A DNA stretch of 64,000 nt from Clostridium cellulovorans 743B (GCF_000145275.1 NC_014393.1:1488001-1552000), one strand, 5' to 3'; positions 24,953 through 34,341 are shown, numbered from the stretch's first letter. The notes: generated by a model not told the origin, from the sequence alone. Program-made: numbers and translations.

Positions 24953-25498
24953 ATGAATAAAAAATTATCAGTAAAAGATATAACTACTGTTTCATTGTTA
25001 ACGGCATTATTATGTATTTCTTCTTATATTGCCTTTGTACTTCCTTTTACCACAGTGAAATTTACAGCTCAAACAATTGTAATTAATATAACTGCGATGA
25101 TATTAAAACCTAAACATAGTGTTTTAGCAATGGTTATATACATATCATTAGGTATAGTAGGTATTCCAGTTTTTCCAGGGGGAAATTCAGGTGTGGGATA
25201 TTTATTTTCAGCAGTAGGCGGGTTTTATATTGGATTTTTAGTGGCAGCTGTTATTATGTCAGTAATAAAAGGAGACAAGCTAAGTTATTTACGCTATGTC
25301 ATAGTTATGATTGTAGTTGGTATGCCAATTATTTATTTATTTGGGACGATACAAATGTCTTACATATTAAAAAAAGACTTCTATGATACTTTAAAAGTAG
25401 CAGTATTCCCATTTATACCTTGGGATGTGGCAAAGTGCTTTTTATCAGCTTTTATTGCAATAAGAGTTAATAAATATTTAAAGTATAAACGTAGTTGA
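24953..25498 (+). CDS. bioY: Biotin transporter substrate-binding subunit BioY
   Basis: The ATG at 24953 follows TGGAGGAG; an earlier ATG at 24851 lies upstream of the promoter and is not the start. The 181-aa protein has about six membrane segments and the BioY hallmarks: FTAQTIVINITAMILKPKHSVLAM and YISLGIVGIPVFPGGNSGVGYL, where the FxGG.SG.GYL stretch is diagnostic. BioY is the S-component of the ECF biotin transporter. EcfA and EcfT would be supplied elsewhere. It is monocistronic and ends at a strong hairpin. Confidence 0.93.
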   Translation: MNKKLSVKDITTVSLLTALLCISSYIAFVLPFTTVKFTAQTIVINITAMILKPKHSVLAMVIYISLGIVGIPVFPGGNSGVGYLFSAVGGFYIGFLVAAVIMSVIKGDKLSYLRYVIVMIVVGMPIIYLFGTIQMSYILKKDFYDTLKVAVFPFIPWDVAKCFLSAFIAIRVNKYLKYKRS

Positions 25499-25584
25499 GG
25501 TTTTAAATTTATAAAATAGATAGTTAATACTTAAATGAAATTTATGTATTAAGAGACAAGTTTTTGAATTTCATATAGTTAAAG

Positions 25585-25638
25585 AAAAACAGTGTATATA
25601 GATACTTCGGATGAAACCTATATACACTGTTTTTGTAA
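25585..25638. terminator. Bidirectional terminator between bioY and the ABC exporter
   Basis: A perfect 17-bp stem (25585-25601 with 25618-25634) with A and T runs, between convergent transcription units. Confidence 0.9.
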
Positions 25639-25649
25639 TAGTTTGCTGA

Positions 25650-27458
25650 TTAGCTATTAAATTGATTTGTATATAGCTCATAATAGTGGCCTTTTAGCTT
25701 TAATAAATCTAGATGATTACCTTCTTCAATTATTGCGCCATTTTTTAAAACTAAAATTCTATCAGCATTAACAATTGTTGATAAGCGATGAGCTATTATA
25801 AAACTCGTCCTATTGGATAACATTGTTTCTATAGCATCTTGAATTAATTTTTCTGTTTCAATATCAATAGAAGCAGTAGCTTCATCCAAAATTAGAATAG
25901 AAGGATCTGATAATATTGCTCTTGCGAAAGAAATTAATTGTTTTTGTCCTGTAGAAAGGCCGTTTCCACCTTCTCCAACTGTTGTCTCGTAACCGTCGCT
26001 AAAAGTAGTTATAAAGTTATGAGCATTTACTAACTTTGCAGCAGCAATAATTTCTTCATCTGTAGCATCAAGTTTTCCATAGCGAATATTTTCTTTGATA
26101 GTACCTGAAAATAGATGGGGTGTTTGAAGCACATATCCGAGATTTGAGTAGAGCCATTCTTGACTTCTTTCTCGATAATCTAAGCCATCTATTAATATTT
26201 CGCCTGAGGTAGGTTCATAGAAACGACAGATTAGATTTACTATAGTACTTTTACCTGCTCCTGTAGGACCAACTATGGCAATCTGTTCTCCTGCATTTAC
26301 ATTAAGATTGAAGTTTTCTAGGATAGTTTCTCCAGTTTTATATTTAAAACCAACATTTTTTAGTTCAATATTTCCTAATATTTTTTCGAAATTTTCTTTC
26401 TTACTATTTCCTATATCTCCGTATTTTTCTATTACTTCTTTTGTATCAATGATATCTGATTCACTTTGTATTAATGATATTACACGTTCTGCTGAAGCTT
26501 GAGCATTTTGAAAATCTGCAATTCTTTGAGACATTATACGAACAGGTTCAAAGAATTGAGTTGCATATCCAATAAATAGAACAAGCGTACCAAAGGTGAT
26601 TTGACTATTTAAAACCTCCTCTCCTCCTAAAGTTACTATTATTGCTACAGCTATGCTACCGATGATACTTATTATTGGATAATACAAGGCAGAAATTACT
26701 GCAGCACGGACTGAGGAATTGTTCATTTTTTCTGTAAGGATTTTAAACTCATTTAAGTTAGTCTCTTCTGTAACTAAAGTTTTTGTGGTTACTGTTCCAG
26801 TGATACCCTCATTAAAAGCTCCAGTTATTTGAGAATTATGTTTACGTACTTTACGATAAGAATTTAGAATCTTATTTTGAAAAAAATAGCTGATAAAGAG
26901 TAAAATTGGTATTGTAGTAAGGATAATTATAGCTAGCTTCAAATTTACAGTTATCATAACTATTGCTACAAAGAACATCATCATTCCACCCCAAAGCATA
27001 TCCACAAGTCCCCAAGAAAGTATCTGACCAAGTCTTGTAGTATCGGAGGTTAAACGAGACATTATCCAGCCTACAGGAGTTACATCATAATAGGAGAAGG
27101 AGAGCTTTTGAAGCTTTTCAAAAGCATCTCTTCTGATATCGTGAGTTATAGTTGTTTCTATGGTTCCAGCGTATTTTATAAATCCAAACACAAATACAGC
27201 GAAAAATACAATTAACAGCATATAAATAATTGCAAATGGTGCAAGTCCATCTATGGAACCCTTTGATATAAAATTATCCATAGCATAGCGGTTAAATAAA
27301 GGAAGTATTGCGTCACCAATTGCGAGGGCGGTGGAACAGATAACAAGTTTTATTGCTTGTGGTTTTAAGACTTTTAAATAAGCGAATACATGCTTCCAGG
27401 TTCCACTAGCTGCTTTAGGGGAGTCTTCTTTTATATTTGTCGCTAAGTTATTTTCCAT
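25650..27458 (-). CDS. Heterodimeric ABC multidrug-type exporter, canonical subunit
   Basis: The start is set at ATG 27458, eight bases after AAAGGAGG; the longer frame begins inside that site. The product (about 602 aa) has an N-terminal six-helix exporter domain and a C-terminal NBD with Walker A GPTGAGKST, signature LSTGQKQL and Walker B ILDEATASID with the catalytic Glu. It overlaps the upstream partner by 11 bases. The pair resembles YheI/YheH, LmrCD and BmrCD, in which one NBD is degenerate; this is the catalytically competent one. Substrate unknown. A Fur-box-like sequence precedes the operon. Confidence 0.9.
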   Translation of the reverse strand: MENNLATNIKEDSPKAASGTWKHVFAYLKVLKPQAIKLVICSTALAIGDAILPLFNRYAMDNFISKGSIDGLAPFAIIYMLLIVFFAVFVFGFIKYAGTIETTITHDIRRDAFEKLQKLSFSYYDVTPVGWIMSRLTSDTTRLGQILSWGLVDMLWGGMMMFFVAIVMITVNLKLAIIILTTIPILLFISYFFQNKILNSYRKVRKHNSQITGAFNEGITGTVTTKTLVTEETNLNEFKILTEKMNNSSVRAAVISALYYPIISIIGSIAVAIIVTLGGEEVLNSQITFGTLVLFIGYATQFFEPVRIMSQRIADFQNAQASAERVISLIQSESDIIDTKEVIEKYGDIGNSKKENFEKILGNIELKNVGFKYKTGETILENFNLNVNAGEQIAIVGPTGAGKSTIVNLICRFYEPTSGEILIDGLDYRERSQEWLYSNLGYVLQTPHLFSGTIKENIRYGKLDATDEEIIAAAKLVNAHNFITTFSDGYETTVGEGGNGLSTGQKQLISFARAILSDPSILILDEATASIDIETEKLIQDAIETMLSNRTSFIIAHRLSTIVNADRILVLKNGAIIEEGNHLDLLKLKGHYYELYTNQFNS

Positions 27459-29301
27459 CAATATTTTCCTCCTTTCCAACTGTTATAAGATTGATAAAAT
27501 CTTCTTCTTTTTTGTTTTGTATATCCCAGAAGTTACGATATAAGCCATCTACATTGAATAATTCTTCATGAGTACCTATTTGAAGTATTTTACCTTCATC
27601 TAAAACAATTATTAGATCAGCGTCTTTTACAGTGCTCATTCGGTGAGCTATGATAAAGGTTGTAATTTCCTTAGCTCTTTCAGTTAATGCAGCTCGTATT
27701 TTTAAATCCGTTTCCGTATCTACAGCACTTAAGGAGTCATCGAAAATTAAAATTGGATGCTTATTAATTAAGGCACGGGCTATACCTATACGTTGTTTTT
27801 GCCCTCCTGATAGAGTAACACCTCTTTCGCCAACAGATGTATCATAACCTTCTTCGAAATCTAGAATAACATCATGAACAGAAGCAATTTTCGCGACGTC
27901 GTATACTATTTCATCGGAAACAGTACGGTTAGCTATTCTTATATTATCTTTTATTGACTTTGAATAAAGGAAAATTTCTTGCATAACTACGCCAATATGA
28001 CTACGAAGCCATGTTTTATCTATGGTATTAAGTTCTGTTCCATCAATTGTAATTGACCCTTCTTTGTACTCGATGAGCCTCAATAAAGCATTCATTAAGC
28101 TAGTTTTGCCAGAACCAGTTTTTCCAATGATGGCAACTGTTTGTCCTTTTTTTACTTCAAAGGATATATTTCTTAACACGGGTTCTTCGTCACTATATTC
28201 GATTGATACATTTTTAAAAGATATATTTCCTAAAATTTTAGGTTTTTGTTTAAGGGACTCATCTTTAAGTTCAAATTCTTGCGTCTCATCAAAGACCTCT
28301 AAAATACGGCGAATAGAGATGATTGTTCTTCCTGCCTCAGTAATTACTCGGCCAAGTTGTCTTACAGGCCAGATCATCATAAACTCATAAGATAAAAAGG
28401 TTTGAAACATACCTAAAGTAATAGAACCTTTATAAGATAGAAATGATCCGAATAAAACGACTAAAAGAACTTGAGATATGCATATAAAATCTGAGGTTGC
28501 CCAGAATTTTGCGCTAACCATAACTTCCTTAAAATGTGCAGCCTTAAAATTAGCGTTCTTCTCTGCAAATTTTTTAATTTCATATTCTTGATTAGCATAA
28601 GCTTTAACTACACGTACTCCAGTTAAAGTTTCTTGAAGACTTGTTGATAAAGTGGCTTCAGCTTCATCCTTTATTAGATATGCTTTTTTTACTTTTTGAA
28701 AGAAAACATATGAGTATACGATCAAAATAGGTATTAAAATTACTCCGACTAAAGCAAAAAAAGGATTCAACATAAGCATAATTACAAAGACTACGATAAA
28801 TACAGAAACAGCGTAAAAGATTTCTAGGATTTGAACCTGGGTAAATTGGCGTATTGTTTCTATATCTGTGGAGCAACGTTGAAGTAAATCACCAGTCTCT
28901 ACTTTATTATGATAGCTAAAGGAAAGTCTTTGTACATGATCATAGATTTTATCCTTTATACTTTTTGCAGTTCCTTCAGCGACTTGTGCAGATAACTTAC
29001 CTTTCAAATAATTTGCTCTAGCAGCTAAAAGAGTTAAAATGATAATGAATATACCAGCTGCTAGAAGTTGGTCCTTTGAAGTATCAAAGCTTAGGATAAT
29101 TTTTGATATAATAGTACTTTGGGATTTAGTAACAGTATTTTCAGAGTAGATATCAGTCTTTAGAACATAATCTATTACTGTTGATGTTACTAAAGGAACT
29201 ATTGTGGTGAGTATAATTGCAGCAATGGTATTGAATAAGGAGCGTATAAACTTAAATTTATACTTTTCCATCCAACCATACAGGGTTTTTAATTCCGACA
29301 T
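27448..29301 (-). CDS. Heterodimeric ABC multidrug-type exporter, degenerate-site subunit
   Basis: A 617-aa half-transporter: exporter membrane domain at about 1-320, then an NBD with Walker A GKTGSGKTS, signature LSGGQKQR and Walker B LIFDDSLSAVD. An Asp replaces the catalytic Glu. That substitution is typical of the degenerate nucleotide site in heterodimers such as TM287/288 and BmrCD, which supports pairing with the downstream gene. The first gene of the operon, it starts at ATG 29301 about 30 bases downstream of the Fur-box-like sequence. The C-terminal tail (DFINLITVGKEENIDGK) extends into the start region of the second gene. Confidence 0.9.
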   Translation of the reverse strand: MSELKTLYGWMEKYKFKFIRSLFNTIAAIILTTIVPLVTSTVIDYVLKTDIYSENTVTKSQSTIISKIILSFDTSKDQLLAAGIFIIILTLLAARANYLKGKLSAQVAEGTAKSIKDKIYDHVQRLSFSYHNKVETGDLLQRCSTDIETIRQFTQVQILEIFYAVSVFIVVFVIMLMLNPFFALVGVILIPILIVYSYVFFQKVKKAYLIKDEAEATLSTSLQETLTGVRVVKAYANQEYEIKKFAEKNANFKAAHFKEVMVSAKFWATSDFICISQVLLVVLFGSFLSYKGSITLGMFQTFLSYEFMMIWPVRQLGRVITEAGRTIISIRRILEVFDETQEFELKDESLKQKPKILGNISFKNVSIEYSDEEPVLRNISFEVKKGQTVAIIGKTGSGKTSLMNALLRLIEYKEGSITIDGTELNTIDKTWLRSHIGVVMQEIFLYSKSIKDNIRIANRTVSDEIVYDVAKIASVHDVILDFEEGYDTSVGERGVTLSGGQKQRIGIARALINKHPILIFDDSLSAVDTETDLKIRAALTERAKEITTFIIAHRMSTVKDADLIIVLDEGKILQIGTHEELFNVDGLYRNFWDIQNKKEEDFINLITVGKEENIDGK

Positions 29302-29647
29302 CTTCTTTTGTCCTTTCTATAGTACTTTGATAGTTAATGATAATCATTATAAACCTAAAATGGTTTTTCGGCAACGAACAAAAAAAGTATTAACGTTCTA
29401 TTGTTATTGGAAAAGGAATTTTCCTATGGTATTCTGTAGTTAGTTTTATTGAAAAACATACATAAAGGCAAAAGGTTATTAAAATAGAGCTATTAGTGGA
29501 TGTTGAGAATTAAATAAAATATAGAGTTTATAAAAGAAAACTATTAAGAATAAAATATCAATGAAAGGGTAGAATTATATTGGAGAAATTTATAAGTTAT
29601 GATCATATAAAATTTTAATTTCTCTATATAATTTAAGGGAATTACTT
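29302..29647. other. Divergent intergenic region between exporter and HAD gene
   Basis: Apart from the Fur-box-like site, 29352-29647 is AT-rich with no recognisable RNA or gene; it should hold the HAD gene promoter. Confidence 0.5.
29333..29351. promoter_or_regulatory. Fur-box-like operator upstream of the ABC exporter operon
   Basis: GTTAATGATAATCATTATA matches 17 of 19 positions of the classical Fur box GATAATGATAATCATTATC. It lies 32-50 bases upstream of the exporter start codon, where a promoter would be. Fur binding is inferred from the match alone. Confidence 0.7.
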
Positions 29648-30469
29648 ATGATTAAATTATTAGTATCAGATATGGATGGAACATTAACCTATGACGATGA
29701 AGCTACAGAAGCTTTTCATATTATGACTGCTAGGGTAAATCAAAAAAATAGGGATGCAATTAGTGAACTAATAGAAAATGATATAGTTTTTGCTGTAGCA
29801 ACAGGGAGATTACTTAAGGATGTAGGGTCTAATTTCCCTGAAGAGGAGCTTGACTTTCATGTTATTTCCCAAAATGGTTCATATACCTATGGTTTAAAAG
29901 GAGAAGTTTTAAGACAGGATACATATAGTGAAAAACAAATAAAGGAAGTAGTAGATTATCTTCATAAAGAAGGATTGAACTTTATATGTAGTGTAAAGGA
30001 TTGTTATTATAGATTTGTCTATGATAAAGATAATGTAGATTTTGAAACGAAGGTTAGTGAATTCACTAAATATGTACATAATGTTGAAGAGTTATATGGT
30101 TTAGAAATATGTACTATTACTGCTTTAGGCCACGGTTATGAAGAACTAAATGAAATTTATGAAAAAATTATTAGAGACTTACCAAATGATTTAAATATAG
30201 GAATAACAGGGCCTACTACAATAGACATAAATATGAAACATATAACAAAAGGAAATGCTGTACTTCAACTGGCAGAACTTTTAGGTATAAAGAAAGAAGA
30301 GGTTGCTGTAATAGGCGATTCATTTAATGATTTAAGTATGTTTGAAATGTTTGAAGAATCATATGTAATGAGTCATGGAAATACTGAAGTAAAGAAACAT
30401 GCTAAATATGAAGTAGATGTATTTTACCAATGTGTAGATAAAATACTAGCTATGAAAAAGAAAAGTTGA
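29648..30469 (+). CDS. HAD-superfamily hydrolase, Cof type
   Basis: A 273-aa protein with the HAD motifs: SDMDGTLT (nucleophile Asp, about residue 8), ATGRL (motif II), Lys in ITKGNAVLQLAELLG, and IGDSFNDLSMFE (motif IV). The central insertion makes it a C2-cap (Cof) phosphatase. Substrates in this family are sugar phosphates, pyridoxal phosphate or flavin intermediates and cannot be chosen here. It is monocistronic, ending at a hairpin. The ribosome binding site is AAGGGAATTACTT. Confidence 0.88.
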   Translation: MIKLLVSDMDGTLTYDDEATEAFHIMTARVNQKNRDAISELIENDIVFAVATGRLLKDVGSNFPEEELDFHVISQNGSYTYGLKGEVLRQDTYSEKQIKEVVDYLHKEGLNFICSVKDCYYRFVYDKDNVDFETKVSEFTKYVHNVEELYGLEICTITALGHGYEELNEIYEKIIRDLPNDLNIGITGPTTIDINMKHITKGNAVLQLAELLGIKKEEVAVIGDSFNDLSMFEMFEESYVMSHGNTEVKKHAKYEVDVFYQCVDKILAMKKKS

Positions 30470-30545
30470 GTTACTAAATCGAAATTTTTATTTGAAACTT
30501 TTGTGAAATGTTTAGTTTAAACGTAAATAAAAACAAAAAAATGAG

Positions 30546-30586
30546 CTGTTGATAGACTTTAAACCAAAATTTTATCAACAGTTTTG
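30546..30586 (+). terminator. Terminator of the HAD gene
   Basis: CTGTTGATA pairs with TATCAACAG around an 18-nt loop, followed by TTTTGTT; A-rich sequence precedes it. Confidence 0.75.
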
Positions 30587-30661
30587 TTCATTTTAACAAA
30601 TATTGAATTAAAGGTGTACTAATTTATAAAAATATGATATATAATGATGATAGGCTAAAAC

Positions 30662-30681
30662 ATTTTAGTAAAAACTAAAAT
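30662..30681. promoter_or_regulatory. Inverted repeat, possible operator before the GH43 gene
   Basis: ATTTTAGT-AAAA-ACTAAAAT is a perfect 8-4-8 palindrome, 17 bases after a TATAAT (30640-30645) and 39 before the ATG. The position suits a repressor site. The regulator is unknown; candidates are the ArsR-type regulator at 42327-43232 and AraR. Confidence 0.45.
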
Positions 30682-30719
30682 ATTTTAAACTACTGACATA
30701 TTTCTTAGGGGGAATACTA

Positions 30720-31667
30720 ATGGACACAAATAATTTTATACAACCTTTAATTGAGCAGAGGGCGGATCCTTATGTTTACAAACATATAGATGGATATTAT
30801 TATTTTACTGCTTCAGTACCAACATATGATTATATTGAACTTAGAAGAGCGAAAACCATTGAGGGTTTAAGAACTGCAGAAACAAAAGCTGTTTGGAAAA
30901 GACACGAAAATGGACCTATGAGCGAGCACATATGGGCTCCTGAAATCCATAACCTAGACGGAAAGTGGTATATATATTTTGCGGCAGGTGAAAAGGAAGA
31001 TATTTGGAAAATTCGTCCATACGTTTTAGAATGTATTGGTGATGACCCAATGAATGATACTTGGATTGAAAAGGGTATGATGCAAAAAGCAGATAATGAT
31101 CCTTTCTCATTTAAGGATTTTTCTTTAGATGCAACAATATTTGAACATAATGGAAAAAGATATTATGTATGGGCGCAAAAAGTTGGTGGAGAAGGTGGAA
31201 TTTCTAATTTGTATATTGCAGAAATGGAATCACCTATTAAGTTAAAAACTGTGCAAGTATTATTGACTACTCCTGATTATGACTGGGAAAGAGTTGAGTT
31301 TTGGGTAAATGAAGGTCCTGCAGTCATAAAAAGAAATGGTAAAATATTCATTACTTTCTCTGCTAGTGCTACTGGTGCTTGTTACTGTATGGGATTATTA
31401 GAGGCTGAAGATACTGCTGATGTATTAGATCCTAAGGTTTGGAAGAAATCAAGATATCCTGTTTTTGCAACAAATCCAGAAAAGAAAATATTTGGACCAG
31501 GCCATAATAGCTTTACAGTTTCTGAAGATGGAGAGGACTTAATGATTTATCACGCTCGTCCGTATGAAAAAATTGTAGGTAACCCGTTATACGATTATAA
31601 TCGTCATGCAATGGTAATGAAATTAAAGTGGAATGAAGAAGGAAGACCGGTTTTTGAATTAGATTAA
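30720..31667 (+). CDS. Glycoside hydrolase family 43, probable alpha-L-arabinosidase
   Basis: A 315-aa five-bladed propeller enzyme of GH43. It shows the general base Asp in QRADPYVYKHIDGYYYF (about residue 16), HIWAPEIH, the pKa-modulating Asp in FSLDATIF, the general acid Glu in WVNEGPAV and the propeller-closing GPGHNSF. No signal peptide is present, so it should act in the cytoplasm on short arabino-oligosaccharides. Arabinofuranosidase fits the nearby ara genes; beta-xylosidase is the alternative. GGGGGAATACTA precedes the ATG. It is monocistronic and ends at a strong terminator. Confidence 0.88.
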   Translation: MDTNNFIQPLIEQRADPYVYKHIDGYYYFTASVPTYDYIELRRAKTIEGLRTAETKAVWKRHENGPMSEHIWAPEIHNLDGKWYIYFAAGEKEDIWKIRPYVLECIGDDPMNDTWIEKGMMQKADNDPFSFKDFSLDATIFEHNGKRYYVWAQKVGGEGGISNLYIAEMESPIKLKTVQVLLTTPDYDWERVEFWVNEGPAVIKRNGKIFITFSASATGACYCMGLLEAEDTADVLDPKVWKKSRYPVFATNPEKKIFGPGHNSFTVSEDGEDLMIYHARPYEKIVGNPLYDYNRHAMVMKLKWNEEGRPVFELD

Positions 31668-31730
31668 AAGAAAACACTTAATTAAAATCATGTATTTTAG
31701 GAAAAAATAAAAAAAGATAATTTACATGAA

Positions 31731-31765
31731 AAAAATCTACGATGCTATATCGTAGATTTTTTTAT
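31731..31765. terminator. Bidirectional terminator
   Basis: AAAAATCTACGAT pairs with ATCGTAGATTTTT around a 5-nt loop; between the convergent GH43 and 5-TM genes. Confidence 0.9.
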
Positions 31766-31772
31766 AATTCGA

Positions 31773-32255
31773 CTAGTTAGCTTTAGAAATAAAGATAGAT
31801 TTTTTTCTCCAAAAAATACGAGAAATTATATATATTATCATTCCCAAAAAAGCGTAAATGGAATGAGCGACTATATACGAATAAATAAGTTTGTTTTGTG
31901 GAACAATACAAAGGTCAAGTACACATTCCAAAGGTAGATGATTAAAAACTATCTCACTTAATAACTCACTGATTAATAATGTAATCATTAATATTATAAC
32001 AGTTAAAGCTGACTTAATAAAACTAAGCTTATAGAAATAGCTACATAGAAAAATAAACACGCACATATTAAAGAGCATAGCCACAAGAGCATGCATAGGA
32101 AGTTGTTTTGTAGTAAATATTAAAATTGTTAAGCAAGTACAAAATAAAAAGTAATTTTTCGTTTCAAATTTTTTGTTTTGTATTGCAGGGATTAGAAAAC
32201 CAATAATAAGAGATTCGATAATCCCAAATATGAATAATAGCATAAACTTTAGCAT
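31773..32255 (-). CDS. Small five-segment membrane protein of unknown function
   Basis: A 160-aa protein with about five hydrophobic segments and a basic C-terminal end (FWRKKSIFISKAN). The layout recalls the membrane sensor half of AgrC-like histidine kinases, but no kinase domain follows: the frame ends naturally 10 bases before a terminator. GAGGATATACT precedes the ATG. It could be a stand-alone membrane protein or a remnant of a sensor. No motif identifies a function. Confidence 0.6.
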   Translation of the reverse strand: MLKFMLLFIFGIIESLIIGFLIPAIQNKKFETKNYFLFCTCLTILIFTTKQLPMHALVAMLFNMCVFIFLCSYFYKLSFIKSALTVIILMITLLISELLSEIVFNHLPLECVLDLCIVPQNKLIYSYIVAHSIYAFLGMIIYIISRIFWRKKSIFISKAN

Positions 32256-32763
32256 AGTATATCCTCGTTTTTTCTTTTATTATACTATCCAGTTATTCAG
32301 TTGTAAATGCTAACAATAAATATACAATTTTAAAGTTATACAAATTTTTTCTCTATACTAATGTAAAATATTTATAGGCATATAATGTTTTACTCCTTCT
32401 ATTTAGATATATATATATATTACTAATAGCCAGAAAGGATATAAAATTACATTTTATTCTAAAAAAACGGTAGAAATTGTTTAACTATGTTGACAATCGA
32501 TTAATAAATATATACTATTATATTATAGTAGTATATAAAATGATTCAAAAACATTTAAAGCAAAATGCTGTGATTATTGAAATAATTAGTGAGTAGGTAG
32601 AAAAAGTAATGATATTCAAAAAAATAACTGGTAAGTAAACGATTTTAAGACAGTTGAAAGGTGATATAAAAGAGTTTGTATATAAAATATTTGAAAAAAG
32701 TATAAAATAATGTAAGCTGTCTTTAATAAAATATAAAATAGTTTGCATTTTTTTAAAATAATA

Positions 32764-32792
32764 TTGACAAGAAGGATAAAATTTAAGATAAT
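32764..32792 (+). promoter_or_regulatory. Sigma-A promoter of the sugar importer operon
   Basis: TTGACA (32764-32769), 17-base spacer, GATAAT (32787-32792). The expected start is just before or within the cre-like site. Confidence 0.7.
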
Positions 32793-32797
32793 ATACT

Positions 32798-32811
32798 TGA
32801 AAACGGTTTTA
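32798..32811 (+). promoter_or_regulatory. cre-like CcpA or LacI-type operator
   Basis: TGAAAACGGTTTTA matches the cre consensus TGNAANCGNTNNCA at all but one fixed position (T for C). Its position at the predicted transcription start suits repression. Confidence 0.6.
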
Positions 32812-32918
32812 AATCACAGTGGTTTCAATTAAACATTAAATGTTATAGAAAAATCTAAAACATTATTGGTATTGAAAAGATGATAAAAAGCTAAAATATA
32901 AAAATGGGAGGGTTTACT

Positions 32919-34283
32919 ATGTTAAAAACATTTAAGAAAAAGCTTGGCCTAGTGTTAATGACTACAGTTGTAGGAACTAGCATGATTTTAGGGGGATGTG
33001 GTGCTAAGAAGGAAGCAGCAGCGGATGGAAAGGTTGAAATCCAAGTTATGCTTAAAGGACAACCACATGAACTAGAAGCTTACCAAAAAGTTATAAAAAG
33101 TTATGAGTCAAGTCATACAAATGTAAAAGTAAAAATAATTTCAACTTCAGGAGATGAATACACAACAAAGATTCAAGCAGCAATTGCAGCTAAAAATGTT
33201 CCTGACGTATTCTATGTAAATCCAGGAGAAGTTAAAGCTTGGGTTAATTCAGGAGTACTCGCTGATATTACTGAATATGTTGAAGGCTCTACTGATGTTA
33301 AATTAGCAGACTTATGGGAAAAAGGTGTAAACAAATATAGATTTGATGGTGAAACTCTTGGTAAAGGTGCTATATATGGTCTTCCTAAAGATTTAGGACC
33401 ATTCGGATTTGGATATAACAAGACTATGTTCAAAGAAGCTGGAATACCATTACCAGACAAAGATAAGCCATATACTTTCCAAGAATTTATCGATGTTTGT
33501 AAAAAGATTACTAAAGATAAAGATGGAGATGGACAATTAGATCAATGGGGTACTGGTTTAAATGTTAACTGGTCATCACAACAATTTATTTGGAGTAATG
33601 GTGCAGATTTCATTGATAGCACTGGAACTAAAGTTACTGTAGATACAAAAGAATTTGCTGAATCAGTACAATACTTCGCTGATATGCAAAATGTTCATGG
33701 AATTACACCTTCTGTAGAACAAGCACAAACTCTTGATACTTACCAAAGATGGATTCAAGGACAACTTGGTTTCTTCCCAGTAGCGCCTTGGGACTTAGGA
33801 GCATTTGAAGAATTAAAATTTGAATACGATGTAATTCCTTGGCCAGCAGGTTCAACTGGTAAACCAAGTACTTGGGTTGGTTCTCTAGGATTTGGTGTAT
33901 CAAAAAATTCAAAGAATGTTAAAGAAGCTACTGAACTTGCAATGTACTTATCAGGTGATGCTCAAGGACAAAAAGAATTAGTTGACTTAAAAGTTCAAGT
34001 ACCTAACAACAAAGAAGAAGCTAAAAGATGGGCTGCTAACACTAGCATCAAACCAGAAAATAAAGAAGAATACCTTCAAATTATAAATGAATACGGAAGA
34101 AACTTCCCAGCTGATGCTACTTACAATGCTGAATGGTATCAATATTTCTTCTCAAATATTCAACCAGTATTAGATGGCAAACAAACAGCTGCTGATTACT
34201 GTAAAGAAGTTCAACCAAAAATGCAAGAACTTCTTGATAAAGCTATAGAACAAGAAAAAGAAGCTAAAGCAAATAAGAAATAA
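32919..34283 (+). CDS. Sugar ABC transporter solute-binding lipoprotein
   Basis: ATG 32919 follows GGGAGGG; the upstream ATG at 32904 precedes it. The 454-aa product has a signal peptide with lipobox ILGGCGAK (Cys about 24) and a family-1 (MalE/AraN-like) binding domain: VEIQVMLKGQPHELEAYQ, YTTKIQAAIAAKNVPDVFYV, GLPKDLGPFGFGYNKTMF and WIQGQLGFFPVAPWDL. It presents oligosaccharides to the two permeases downstream. The nearby GH43 and araADR genes suggest arabino-oligosaccharides. Codon use is biased to a few codons, as expected of a highly expressed gene. A hairpin follows before the permease genes. Confidence 0.92.
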   Translation: MLKTFKKKLGLVLMTTVVGTSMILGGCGAKKEAAADGKVEIQVMLKGQPHELEAYQKVIKSYESSHTNVKVKIISTSGDEYTTKIQAAIAAKNVPDVFYVNPGEVKAWVNSGVLADITEYVEGSTDVKLADLWEKGVNKYRFDGETLGKGAIYGLPKDLGPFGFGYNKTMFKEAGIPLPDKDKPYTFQEFIDVCKKITKDKDGDGQLDQWGTGLNVNWSSQQFIWSNGADFIDSTGTKVTVDTKEFAESVQYFADMQNVHGITPSVEQAQTLDTYQRWIQGQLGFFPVAPWDLGAFEELKFEYDVIPWPAGSTGKPSTWVGSLGFGVSKNSKNVKEATELAMYLSGDAQGQKELVDLKVQVPNNKEEAKRWAANTSIKPENKEEYLQIINEYGRNFPADATYNAEWYQYFFSNIQPVLDGKQTAADYCKEVQPKMQELLDKAIEQEKEAKANKK

Positions 34284-34309
34284 TTAATCCCTTTAATAAT
34301 TTTATAAAT

Positions 34310-34341
34310 GAGGATGTTCTCGTTACCTAGAGAGCATCCTC
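34310..34341 (+). other. Intercistronic mRNA hairpin after the binding-protein gene
   Basis: GAGGATGTTCTC pairs with GAGAGCATCCTC (one G-U) around an 8-nt loop, with no T-run after it. Such hairpins usually protect the upstream message, giving more binding protein than permease; partial termination is the alternative. Confidence 0.7.

Larger units (their letters stand above)
32256..32918. other. Long AT-rich leader upstream of the sugar importer
   Basis: About 660 bases with no convincing gene. Two sigma-A-like promoters point to the importer: TTGACA (32490-32495) with TACTAT 17 bases on, and a stronger one at 32764-32792. A cre-like palindrome lies at 32798-32811. Confidence 0.6.
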
